The position numbers were made by a program, and so were the translations under genes. From Clonostachys chloroleuca (Eukaryota; Ascomycota; Sordariomycetes; Hypocreales; Bionectriaceae): DNA of 64,000 nt. Shown in pieces: positions 35,676 to 45,667 of this stretch; the stretch's first letter is position 1, and the number at the start of each line of letters is the position of its first letter. The notes beneath the pieces were generated by a model. It was given only the letters and a program-made list of their open reading frames with translations, did not search any database and was not told the origin of the DNA. The DNA is taken from contig JBANAY010000003.1 of NCBI GenBank assembly GCA_037952775.1, positions 27,280,001 through 27,344,000 on the forward strand. The letters are read 5' to 3'.

Positions 35676-37336
35676 TTACAACCCTCCAGCCCAAGACGGA
35701 TGGTGGTTAGATGGGCACTCAAGTCCACAAAGCGAGCATATCCACCAACGAGGACCTCGAGATCCCAGAGCAGCCCGGCAATAATAGCAAAAAAGAGGCT
35801 CGCCAGATGCTGCTTCCATGTCCACATTCCCTGGCTGTTCCATCATCTCACGCCGCTCTTCACTCGGCCTGTCCATACAAAGTGCACAAACAGTAGCGCT
35901 CTGCATCGTTATATTCTGCGACTCCAATTCGGGATGGCCAGCCTTGACTGCCAAAGAACAATTGGGTTTATGTTTGCCCAGTGCCAAAGCTTCAGGGCCA
36001 TGCCATCGGCAAATGTCCAGGAAGAAACATCTATTGCAATAGGCTTGGCAGCTGGATCTATGTTGAGACCTGAGCGTTTCTCGAACCAGCGTCTTGGTCC
36101 AGCATGACTGCAAACATATGGACACGTTAGCAAGTCTACCACTGTGAAGCGTGTCGTAGGCATAGCTCACCTCACAACATTGGCTATTACAAACGGAACA
36201 GTTCGATATGCTCGTTCTGTCGCAGGCGCGCTGGCGAAGGTGGTTGAGGCGGTCTTTCACCGTGCCAGCTTCACTGCCGAAGAACAAGCTGCGAAGTCGT
36301 TTCGACGATCGGCCGACTCGTACAAGATCCGCGTAATGGAGGTTATGGGCAATTATCTCGACAACTTCCAAGGGCAGTGCAGGGCTGTCTGTTTTATTGT
36401 TCCTTCGCATCCAAGCTATGTTTTTTCGCTTGACTTTAGTCTGCAGTTGCATTCGGAGAACCAACTTGGATGTGAGTCTTATAAGGAAACTTGTCGACGC
36501 CATAGCATAATCTAAAGGAATCAGAACTGGAAGTAAATATCGCAAAGGGGCCAAACCCCTATAATTCCACTCTGACAAAGGCAAGTGCCAACCATTGGTG
36601 GTAGTACGCAGTGGATAATCGAATGTAGGCGTTGAGAGAGAGAAACAATCACCAAACCCGGTACTGGATGAGCCAGCTAAGCCTATGGTGATATTGATGA
36701 TTCCGCAGGCGAGATATAAAATACTAAATGGACATGAGCATCACCAAGGGAAATCTAAAGCAAGGTCCCACTCACCTCACAGCAATACCGATGGCCCAGT
36801 TTTGGACCAGTTCATTGCATAGGTCGCTTGGCTTGGAACTGGCATATTTATCCAGAGTGGTGAGTTCGACGAAATAGTTCCTGCCATCCTCTCCAAGCCT
36901 CCACTGTTCAATGTTGGCACACTGCTCATAGCCTCTTGGCAGATACATGGACTGCTTTGATACCCCGACAATCAGGACTAATGTCAGTAGCAGATCAACC
37001 ACACCAATGAGTCCTAGTTGCGTTTCCGAGCAAAGAACGGAGGGAACAAAGAGTACGAAATTCCAAATGAACGTCGCCAGACCCTATCGATTAAGTATTA
37101 GATCGCTGCTCATTAAATTCAAAGCCTGGCAAATTAGCCCGAGTGGTGAAACAAGTGCGTACCGCTCTGCCTAGTATTTGTAGGCCTTCTCGAAATTGAA
37201 GTCCATTTGGGATGGAGTTGAAGAGATCATCATCCAGCTTCAGCGCATCATTTTGATAGCCAAGCCCTCTGGAACCGAGGATTCCCGTTGGAATATGGCA
37301 AATGAACCGAATAATACATGAAGGTACACCAGCCAT
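35676..37336 (-). CDS. N-terminal membrane region fused to F-box and Cys-rich domain (488 aa, 4 exons)
   Basis: Exons 37336-37163, 37083-36776, 36723-36171 and 36107-35676 sum to 489 codons with GT-AG introns of 79, 52 and 63 bp. The N-terminal third has hydrophobic helices (ATFIWNFVLFVPSVLC, IGVVDLLLTLVLIVGVS, ILYLACGIINITIGLAG, PLRYLLPVLIPLDYAMA). A basic linker leads to an F-box (LPLEVVEIIAHNLHYADLVRVGRSSKRLRSLFF). The C-terminus is Cys-rich: NCSVCNSQCCESCW, YCNRCFFLDIC, VCALC, CYYC and CSLCGLEC. The 63-bp intron 36108-36170 (GTGAGC ... TTGCTAAC ... GCAG) is stop-free and in phase, so retention would give a 509-aa form. Exon 3 alone spans the end of the membrane part and the F-box, so the fusion does not depend on a splice choice. 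A membrane-anchored SCF receptor is an inference. Confidence 0.75.
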
Positions 37337-38304
37337 TCTTTCGAAACTGCAAATATGATCCAGCCGAAAGAGATAGCTGCACAGTGCAGTGTGTGATGAT
37401 TTCAGTGAAGACTCACGCAACACTTGATGGCTAGAGTATGCTATTAACTATCTAAGGACTGAGCATCATGTCTATTAAATTGGGAGATCTCGTGTGCTAA
37501 CCAGCAACCAAAACACACAAATGTGCCATGGTTCCAGCCTTGCGGGATGGCTAAGTCCAAGAGGTTCACTATTTACATCGCACACGCAGGTAACGGCTCG
37601 GGTGCAAGGCATTATGCTGTGTGTTTTGTGGCTAGCGGGTTCATATTCACCCATCTATTAAGCATCTAATATGCGTTGTACGCCTATTGTTTTCAGCCGG
37701 AGAGGCGGAGTCATAAACGAGCAACACGATGTGACGCTGCGCCCCGCTCCATAGGGGACTTATTTCCTCCCGAGCCATTAGCGAGTGTTTAATTTTCCAT
37801 CTATTTTATGAATGGTACTATCTGTCCTCGCGTCCATGCCAGGATGCCTCCTCTTCCGCTCAAGGCGCCGAGGTGGCAAAAGGGCTTGACGTGGTGGAAG
37901 ACGAATTTTCCTACTTGATGAAACCACTCGATGATCCAAAGGACAACCCTAATCTGATCTGGGATATATTAATCTATTTCGAAAACGAATAAAATAAAAT
38001 AATTCTTTGTTTTCCCGCGCCTTATTGTCATAAATCGCCGCAACAGCAGAAAAACCACACAGTGAAAGATGCCTAAGGTCCCTATACATTTCTAAGTTCA
38101 ATGTCCTGACTTAGGTACAAGGTAATTAAGCACAGCTATATTTTGACTTTCGGAAGTGATGAGCAAAGTTCTGCCAAGCAAAGCTTTCTTATGCCTGGCC
38201 ACAAGCTGGGGGGCTATTGCTCATGGTATAAAAGCAATCCAAGGACGGTTTCCATGATCAATTTGAACCAGAATAGTCACCTCTTTCAACCAAAACTCGG
38301 AGTC
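37337..38304. other. Divergent intergenic region
   Basis: This 968-bp spacer lies between the membrane/F-box gene (minus) and the small PPxY gene (plus). A TATAAAA box at 38227-38233 lies 78 bp before the ATG at 38305. No gene is seen. Confidence 0.5.
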
Positions 38305-38832
38305 ATGGGCCAAAAACACAGCAAACCGTCCCGAAGCCTGGGCAATACCGGCAGCACTCAAGGTAAGAAAGCCACGTAACAAAATTCTAGCTCACACTAA
38401 CCTTTGGTTCCGTCTGCAGTTAGGCCAAATCCCCCGCCACCAGATCAGCCGCCTCCAGCATATGATGATTACGCGAAGGCAACATGGTTACCCCGAGAGC
38501 ATGTTCTGATCATCATCGAGAGCGTAAATCTAATCATGAAAGAGGTGATGGTGGAACTTGATGGCGAGCTCAATAGCTCGGGCCATATTCGCGAGAGTTG
38601 TACAGTGGCTGCCAGAACGGTTAGCAGAACCAAGCTACCAAACCCGGCCTCCGAATTTCTGTTCAATGACATCAAGAAGTGCCGTACAGAACTTGTGGAA
38701 CTGGGTTGCGCTCTTAAAATGGGTGTAGCAGAGGACAAACGAGTGGCAGTTATCCTAATCCTTACCAATGCGGTGACAAAGGCTGCATACGGAGCCAAGT
38801 CAGATAGTCAGGACTACCGAACAGCGGTATAG
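38305..38832 (+). CDS. Small predicted N-myristoylated protein with PPxY motif (156 aa, 2 exons)
   Basis: Exons 38305-38362 and 38420-38832 are joined by a 57-bp GT-AG intron; the sum is 157 codons. The start is supported by a TATAAAA box 78 bp upstream. The N-terminus MGQKHSKPSRS has Gly2, Ser6 and nearby Lys/Arg, the classical N-myristoylation context with a polybasic patch, suggesting membrane attachment. A proline-rich segment PNPPPPDQPPPAYDDY contains a PPxY motif, the ligand of WW-domain (NEDD4/Rsp5-type) ubiquitin ligases. The remaining hundred residues are predicted helical with no known domain. It looks adaptor-like, but I do not recognise the family. Confidence 0.72.
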
Positions 38833-39893
38833 GCTGCTCTAATAGGTAGATTTATGCACGAGCTTGCGGCGGGATTTGCTATTAAGAAGTGGGAGAAACT
38901 ACATGGGGCTTGGCCATCTAAAATCGGTGTTTTGCACCGGGGATTTGTTTAGCATGTATCAATGCAGTAGGCAAACTCATCAAACTCCGTCCTCTCAGGT
39001 GTAGTCACATATCTATCGTGATGAGCATAACATACGAAAACAGGTAATGGTCACACCAAGATTGGATGCGTTGAACGCGAAGAGTGAGGATATGCCTCGG
39101 AGGTGAGACTACTTGTGCTTCTCAGAGACGGAAGGTGGAATAGGAGAAGTACATAACCTGATGGCAGGTGATCTGAAGGATCATCCCAGTTTTATCCGCC
39201 ATGAATACCCCATTTAGAACGTCTGTTGCACTTGCTGACAGTCTACAATCCTCCCAGCTAGCTAATATGAATCTAGGTATCCTCCAGCGGCGTGCTTGCC
39301 AGGGCAAAGGAGAATCTCGCGTCTCAAATTTCCCTATGGATGATCTACACGTCATCCTGAATGACGAACTTCTCAAACTGTCCGCTTAGAGACTGCGTGA
39401 GCGAATGGGATAGAATCTTAGCACTTGGATTCGGAATTTGGGCCTTGCACATTGCCAAGCATATTTTCTCTCTCATGTTTCTTATCAAAAGCTCCTTTCC
39501 GCCTTAGAGAATCTCCGTATCTATTGCGTCAACCCTCACTCCTGCCCTTTCGTGCCACCCAAGTAAGGGCAATCAGGCAGCTGCAAAGACAGCGACTGGT
39601 TCCTGCCAACTTGATCTGTGACTGCCCAGTTCATGATCTCAGATGAATATGACTTTCTGGTACTTTTTCTTTGCCGAAATCTCGCTCCTCGACCACACAC
39701 ACACACACACAAACACAAACACACACACACACACACACAATCTCTCTCTCTCTCTTCGCCGCCGCCAGCAGCAGCCTCAGCAGCAACAGCAGCATCACCA
39801 CCACCACCACCACCAAGAAGAAGAAGAACAAGAAGAAGAGGAAGAACAAGAAGAAAGAAGAAGAATGAGCAGAAGCAGAAGAGGAAGACGACG
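38833..39893. other. Intergenic with compound microsatellite at right end
   Basis: No gene is supported between 38833 and 39690. The right end is the repeat tract annotated separately, immediately upstream of the 78-aa membrane protein. Confidence 0.5.
39694..39870. repeat. Compound microsatellite (CA, TC, CAG/CAC, GAA)
   Basis: Successive simple repeats: (CA)n with aaacacaaac interruption (39694-39739), (TC)n (39741-39754), CAG-type (about 39764-39794), CAC (about 39794-39814), then GAA/AAG-type to about 39870. The purine-rich final section runs up to the start codon at 39894, so the array probably lies in the 5' UTR or core promoter. Confidence 0.9.
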
Positions 39894-40130
39894 ATGACGA
39901 TGTCGGTGGAGACTGTTGTCTCCCGCGCCTTAGGGGCGTTCTCGGGCGTCGTCGGCGCCATCATCCTTGTGGCGCTCTTTCAAGCACGCCAGCGGCGCCT
40001 CGCGGCCGCTGGCCAAACGGAGATGGGCAACCTCGCCCAGAAGATCCGGGGCGCCAGGACCAGCCTGCCGACGCCGGCTGGTGAAGTGAGGAGGACCTCG
40101 GGGGGAGGGGCGGTGTCGGGCCCCCAGTAG
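39894..40130 (+). CDS. Small single-pass membrane protein (78 aa)
   Basis: I take the start at ATG 39894 (MTMSVETVVSRALGAF), right after the purine repeats; ATG 39900 is an equally valid alternative. The frame remains open far upstream only because of the repeats. One hydrophobic helix, LGAFSGVVGAIILVALF, is followed by a basic flank (QARQRRLAAAG) and a Pro/Gly/Ser-rich hydrophilic tail. The positive-inside rule puts the tail in the cytosol or matrix. No family is recognised. GC content is much higher than in the flanking DNA, consistent with coding. Confidence 0.55.
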   Translation: MTMSVETVVSRALGAFSGVVGAIILVALFQARQRRLAAAGQTEMGNLAQKIRGARTSLPTPAGEVRRTSGGGAVSGPQ

Positions 40131-40182
40131 CCGCGACGAGGAGGAGGGGGGTGCTGGTTTTAGGGAGGAGTAGTTTTCTTTT

Positions 40183-40213
<31 letters not shown>

Positions 40214-41249
40214 CGTTTTTAATAATGAATTCTTTTGTTCTCCGTGCCTCTGCAAGAAAGCTCGTTCATCAGATTGTGTAACATTCATCACTTCGACTAT
40301 GGCTCTATACCGCATGGCACATCTAGACACTTCAGCGTTGAATACTCAACACAATGAAAACAATACCAGTAATATATATAATATCAAGTCAGATATCGTA
40401 GAATAATTTATTATTCTAAAATTTATTGCGTTTCATAAAAAACGACGTCTATGCCTTACGTGAAAAGAACTCTGGTGTGCCATGTTTTATTTTACCCACT
40501 TGCCTCGATAGTCAGAATAAAATCTGGACAAATTTAATTGTTTGCCGAGACTCATAAATGCTGTTGCTGTACCTACCTACTATTGTACATATCTATTGGT
40601 GTTGGTGCCAAGTCCAAGGCCGTAGGGCTGGAACTGAAGTTCTCTGGGGTACCGCGATAAAATTGCAGATTAAATTAGATGGCCCCTCTGATCGGATAGA
40701 AATGATGGAAATCCACGTACGCGGAACTGAAGATCCATTTGGCGTGATGGGCCTAGCTCAGGTAGCTTATGAAAGCCAGGGAATTTACCCTATCTGCATT
40801 AACCTTCCAATGGCAGACAAGGGGAATTCCAGCGAAAATTCACCAGAGAAATAAGGGCAGCTATTCATCCTTTGGGCAGCATGTCTCGTACCCAGAGACA
40901 GACACGCGATGCTCATTGGGCGGTAGCTCCACTGTCTAATTACCAATTAGTGAATGATACAGGCTGACAGCCCCTGGCACGTCTCGTATTGCGCTGGAAT
41001 TGATTAGATAAGGAGACGAAAATAACTGAACCAGCAAATTAATGGCAGTCTTCCTCTTCAGGGACGAAACATGGTGATCGTCTACACCACTGATTGCCAC
41101 CTCGTGTCAGCAGTGGGAGGCCATAGATTTCGATTGTGATCCCTAAGAGCGACGCACATGGTCTGATTCGCCAGTCCGCCATCTCTGTATCACCCTCCCC
41201 TTCTTGTTTGTCTTTGTTCTTGGTCGACCAACGGCCCCAGCCAGCCAAA
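40131..41249. other. Intergenic
   Basis: AT-rich DNA after the T run. A 98-codon plus-strand frame at 40558-40854 has no domain, poor start context and AT-rich codons, so I do not call it. The right end is the mannosyltransferase promoter. Confidence 0.45.
40184..40213. repeat. T30 homopolymer
   Basis: A 30-base T run begins about 50 bp after the stop codon of the 78-aa gene. Its length is likely unstable and may be imprecise in the assembly. Confidence 0.9.
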
Positions 41250-42682
41250 ATGGACCGCAAGTTTGCTCCCCGGCGCGGCAACACCTTCTGGTCCCGGGCC
41301 AAACATTATCTGCCCATCCTCGAATACGACAACCGGCGACGGCTCGCCCAGAGGCTCTACCGCCGTCGCGGGATCCGCATCCTCGTACGAAACTGGCGCC
41401 TGATCCTCGGTCTGGCCCTCCTGCTCACCGTCGAGACGTGGATGCACGTTCGCAACCTCACCGTCGTCCACCCGACTGACAACCTCGATCCCCCTTTCTA
41501 CGAAACCTGCCAATCGCCCATCAAGAATACCCATGAGCGAGCCAACGCGACATTGGTCATGATGGCCCGCAACTCGGACGTCAAGGGCGCCGTCGCGAGC
41601 ATCCTCAACGTCCAGGATCGCTTCAACGACAACTTTGGCTATCCCTGGGTGTTCCTCAACAACGAGGAATGGTCCGAAGACTTCATCGACCAGGTCACCG
41701 AGGCCGTACACCTGAGCAACAGCGGAGCCACGGCCAGGTTCGAGCTCATCCCATCCAACATGTGGGGGTACCCGAGCTGGGTCGACAAGTCCAAATCTCA
41801 GCGCAACATGCAGCAGCTCGAGGACCAGGGCATCATGTATGCCGGTAAGGAGAATTACCACCACATGTGCCGTTTCAGCTCTGGGTAAGTCTTGCGTTGC
41901 CGTCACCCTCCACCCGAGTGCAACCTGCTAATCAGCGTCATGCCCAACAGCTTCTTCTACGATATCCCCGCCCTCCAAGAGTACAAGTGGTACTGGCGCG
42001 TGGAGCCCGACATCTCCTTCACCTGCGACATCACCTACGATCCCTTTTACGAGATGGAGAGGACCGACAAGAAGTACGGTTGGGTCGTGGCGCTCTGGGA
42101 GATCGAGACCACTGTCCCAACTCTCTTCCGCAAGATCTCCGAATACAAGAAGCTGGCCCGTCTTCCGACCACCCCCCAGTGGAAGTCGATGCTGATTCCG
42201 ACCCGCGTGCCCTGGCCCTTCCGCTCGTTGTTCTACTCCAACAAGCCCGGGTACGATGTCAACGGTGACCAGTGGAACTTTTGCCACTTCTGGTCCAACT
42301 TCGAGATTGCCGACATGGACTTCTATCGTTCTGACGAGTACCGCAACCTCTTCCACTACCTCGATGACGACGGCGGCTTCTACTACGAGAGATGGGGCGA
42401 CGCCCCCATCCACAGTCTCGCTGCGGCGCTCCTCCTCCGCCCCGACCAGATACACCACTTCTCCGATTGGGGCTATATCCACGGCGACTTCCAATGGTGC
42501 CCGTACGGCCCTACCATTGACAACATGAAGATGTTCCAGGTGGCCAGAGACCTCGACGGAAAGAGCTTGCAGATATCCGCACTGGCCCGGATGGTGACCT
42601 GGGCTGCAACTGCAAGTGCGACCCCGACATTTCTGAGATTGCCGCGAGGTGTTACAACAGCTGGCGATCATCAGTCGCATAA
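41250..42682 (+). CDS. GT15 alpha-1,2-mannosyltransferase, KRE2/KTR family (about 455 aa if one frameshift is discounted)
   Basis: Exons are 41250-41884 and 41951-42682. The 66-bp GT-AG intron contains ctgctaatc. It is a type II Golgi protein: short basic cytosolic tail, membrane anchor about residues 50-70 (LVRNWRLILGLALLLTVETW), then the catalytic domain. Family motifs are intact: KWYWRVEPDISFTCDI (with the Glu regarded as catalytic), YGWVVALWEIETTVPTLF, NFEIADMDFYRS, DDDGGFYYERWGDAP and HHFSDWGYIHGDFQWCP. It adds mannose to N- and O-glycans. At the short A run 42560-42562 the frame is one base short: the other frame continues GDLGCNCKCDPDISEI and RCYNSW, the expected Cys-rich C-terminus, to a TAA at 42682. 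Read literally, the protein ends at 42707 with an unrelated tail. Confidence 0.9.
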
Positions 42683-43766
42683 TTTTCCAAACGATGTAGC
42701 ATTATAAACACGCGGGTATGTGGCGTAGTGCGAGGCAATCCACCCGTAGTGTGCTTTTTTTTAGAGCATTCGCATGCAGGGCTTGGTTTGAGACATCGAC
42801 ATTGAATGCCTCCCCGCGCCGCAGGGGGAAATACTTAACATGATACTGATTATATATATGACATTACTACGGCCGGGTTTGGTTGGGTTTGGTTGGACTA
42901 GACATGATGACACTGGAAGCGAGACAGATCAGATGCTTAAAGCCTTGCATGTATTCTATTGTGTAAACTTGGGCCCGTGGAGAGTCCATTATGAAGTCTC
43001 ACGCTCCCGGCGAGGAGTTTGTTTGTTTCTTCTCCGCTATGATCCCGATATCTGCCTCAGCATTGCCATTGACTGCGAATCTTCCCCCTATTGCCGTCTC
43101 ATGCTTCGTGTGCGGCACAGTTAACCACCACAACTTGGCAGACTGAGGCTGAAATATCCCTTACTCATACTCCTGTTTTGAGAAGCACCTCTCATTTCCA
43201 AAGAGGTATGTGACATTGTACCCCTATGCGAAGAATCAATAGAGGGGTGGAATTTTGTACTTGATTGTGCTAATATTACCATCAAGCCAACCACTGGCAC
43301 AGCAGTTTAATATCTGCAAAACATCGAGAAATCCTCCTAGCGTCTCCATTGCATGATCTTCGCTCCAAGAGGCCAATGCCGTACGCGAATGCAACGGCAC
43401 CCGCTTCTGAAGGATTGGCTGAATAACGTTGTAGGGCTGGTTTCTATTATCGGAAATTTTCGTGACGTGACGCCGGCGATTTCCCTTTACAAGTCCAAAA
43501 CATCGAGTAATATGCTGGTCGGCGATAACCAGTCTCGAATTTGGTTCATCTTCTGTCTACTCTGTAGGAATTGCAAGCATGGGAAAAGTATAAGAGACTG
43601 CGCTGGTTCGCCTCCCAAGCGATCCAGTTCATCAAGCTTCACACTCCAAGTTTTCTTTCCAGTCTCCAAGACAACCATCAGCTATAAACCAACTACGCTT
43701 CTCAGCCTTGCAATATCTCTCCATTTTATTACTATCTTGTTAGATACCCCGAACTCGAACCCGAAA
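42683..43766. other. Intergenic, promoter of the repeat precursor gene
   Basis: No gene is supported. A TATAAA at 43683-43688 lies 79 bp before the ATG at 43767. The upstream open frame running into the precursor is AT-rich and not protein-like. Confidence 0.55.
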
Positions 43767-44333
43767 ATGCGTCCTACCGAGGTTTTCACATATGCCATGC
43801 TCGGGCTCGCGGGCTCCGTCGCCGCCCAGGTCGACTCGTCCCAAGACGACAACGGCCTTGTCGCTCGCTCCCGTATCAGGCACGGTTCCGCGCTGACCAA
43901 TATCATCAAGGGTGGCCGGAGCCCAGGAATCGCCAACATGAGGGTACGAAAGATGTTCCGCTCTGTCTCTGATGAAGACGAGCATCAGCTGGAAGCTCGC
44001 TCTCCAATCCGATCAATCATCAAGGCCCCGACGTACGCGACAAGCCGGCGAGGGCGGGGCCGTCGTTCTGTCTCTGACGACGACGAGCATCAGCTGGAGA
44101 CTCGCTCTCCAATCCGCGGGTTCAAGCCGTTCGTGCCAGTACCGATTTCCAAGCCTATTAAATACAAGAAGCGGTCTGAAGACGACGAGCATCAGCTAGA
44201 TACTCGCTCTCCAATCCGCGGGTTCAAGGTGCCAGTACCGATTTCCAAGCCTATTAAATACAAGAAGCGGTCCGAAGACGACGAATTGTTTGAGAGAGGA
44301 TTCGATGCCGAGGAATTTGAAGAGGAATATTAA
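43767..44333 (+). CDS. Secreted Kex2-type repeat prepropeptide (188 aa)
   Basis: Single exon. The signal peptide is MRPTEVFTYAMLGLAGSVAA (cut near Q21). Three tandem units follow. Unit 1 is about 66-100, unit 2 101-136 and unit 3 137-168, each made of an acidic leader (VSDEDEHQLEA, VSDDDEHQLET, SEDDEHQLDT), then RSPIR and a basic segment. Units 2 and 3 share a near-identical core, SPIRGFK(PF)VPVPISKPIKY, ending in KKR (136, 168); unit 1 ends RRGRGRR. A fourth leader SEDDE degenerates into an acidic tail FDAEEFEEEY. This architecture (signal, acidic spacers, dibasic Kex2/Ste13-like sites, repeated core) matches fungal Kex2-processed repeat proteins, which include RiPP precursors and pheromone-like peptides. 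No DUF3328 oxidase adjoins, so an unmodified basic peptide is as likely as a cyclic one. Confidence 0.82.
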   Translation: MRPTEVFTYAMLGLAGSVAAQVDSSQDDNGLVARSRIRHGSALTNIIKGGRSPGIANMRVRKMFRSVSDEDEHQLEARSPIRSIIKAPTYATSRRGRGRRSVSDDDEHQLETRSPIRGFKPFVPVPISKPIKYKKRSEDDEHQLDTRSPIRGFKVPVPISKPIKYKKRSEDDELFERGFDAEEFEEEY

Positions 44334-44884
44334 ATCCTCAACGCAGCCTTTTTTTTTCGTCGTGGTGTTAGATCGTTAGCATTCTAACTTGGTCTGTCAG
44401 GGTTTTCATTGGGTCTCTGTTTCTTTGTCTGTTCGCTGTATCTATTCATCGGAAAATTTGTGGATTTTGATATGGAGAGGGATCTTGCTCATAGTTAACA
44501 ATTTGCGTTCTCAGTATTGAATTTTCGTGATGACATATGCATCAGCTTCTATTGCGCCTCTTAGGTTATTGTACTAGCCTTGGTTGCCTTTGAATAAAGA
44601 TTTTGGTTTACGTGAGTTGGCCGTCAAATGTTGATTCTCTAAAGAAATTTGATCTTAGCACATGCTGCCTCTTCAAGAAGCTTCAACCTTTACCTCACCC
44701 AAGCCTAAAGCATTAGGGTCTGTATGGTGCCCATAGACACTCATACTAAATAGATTGTGGTCCGTATCGTACAAATTGTACATGATTGATTCATTTATCT
44801 ATGAATATAGAAGAAGGTTCTAATAGCTACTTGGATTAAAAGGAAACCCTTGGGGAACGTTAATGCTCTCTCTCCGATGAAGAG
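44334..44884. other. Intergenic, convergent 3' ends
   Basis: This is AT-rich spacer between the precursor gene and the alpha/beta hydrolase; no gene is seen. Confidence 0.55.
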
Positions 44885-45667
44885 TCAACCCCGTCCGGCG
44901 TCCTTCTGTTTCGAAAAGGCAGCGGTGGCTTCTAATATGAAGCCAACCGTCTCGTCCGGCTTGCTGAGCATGGGCGAGTGGCTCGTTTCAATCTCCCGAA
45001 TTGTCACATTGCCGCCGGCATCAATGGCTTCCTTGATGAACGCCCGCTGCGCCTCGGCAGGAAGAGCCTTGTCGGCAGTTGTGACAAGATACCACACCGG
45101 AACTTCCAACCAACCGGCGTATGAGATATCAGCCCCCTCCGTAAAGGCCCTGGTAGAGTGCTTCTGGAGTCGGCCGACCCAATAATCCGCCTCGTCCTTG
45201 GGGAGGTCGTGGTAGAACAGGTCGTCTGCCGGGACACAGACAAGAGCGAAGCCTGGATCCGACTCCTCCTCCCAGAACGGCAGCGGCTTGCCTCCGACCC
45301 TATCCAAGAAAACGGCCCCCGTGAGCATGAAGCCAGTGGCGATCATGAAGAATCCTATGACAACCCCAGAGCCAGGATCGGGGGAAGAGGCTTTGGTCAG
45401 GCCCTTCAGGGCACTGCTGCCGACGGCGCCGCCATAGGAGTGTACAACGACCACAACATCGCGGCCTTGAGAAGTTTCTGCGACGATAGCTTCCCTCACG
45501 GCAGCAACATCGTCTGTATAGCTGGCAGTAGCCGAACCCAATGTCGTAGGGAGGGTCACAGCAGTGGCTTTGTATCCGTGGGTAGCAAGTCCCGAGACTA
45601 CCTTTCCCCAAGTATCGGCCATGTGCCAGGCTCCAATTACCAGGATGAAGGTAGGTTTAGACGTCAT
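44885..45667 (-). CDS. Alpha/beta-hydrolase superfamily protein (260 aa)
   Basis: Single exon. The start at 45667 (MTSKPTFILVIGAWHMADTW) is chosen because the domain begins at once; 19 further codons upstream are AT-rich. The nucleophile elbow is VVVVVHSYGGAVGSSA (Ser in HSYGG), preceded by the oxyanion-type strand FILVIGAWHMADTW. A lid region VGGKPLPFWEEESDPG follows, and the late REIETSHSPMLSKPDE supplies the probable catalytic His. This is the MhpC/EstE-like intracellular group often found in fungal metabolite clusters; substrate unknown. It lies between the repeat precursor gene and a zinc-cluster regulator, divergent from the latter. Confidence 0.87.
   Translation of the reverse strand: MTSKPTFILVIGAWHMADTWGKVVSGLATHGYKATAVTLPTTLGSATASYTDDVAAVREAIVAETSQGRDVVVVVHSYGGAVGSSALKGLTKASSPDPGSGVVIGFFMIATGFMLTGAVFLDRVGGKPLPFWEEESDPGFALVCVPADDLFYHDLPKDEADYWVGRLQKHSTRAFTEGADISYAGWLEVPVWYLVTTADKALPAEAQRAFIKEAIDAGGNVTIREIETSHSPMLSKPDETVGFILEATAAFSKQKDAGRG

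Noticed and set aside
41190..42680. Long minus-strand frames opposite the mannosyltransferase
   Set aside because: They are antisense shadow frames; the GT15 motifs are on the plus strand.
43353..43766. Upstream extension of the precursor frame
   Set aside because: It is AT-rich with no protein-like features and contains a TATAAA box at 43683; the signal peptide begins at the ATG at 43767.
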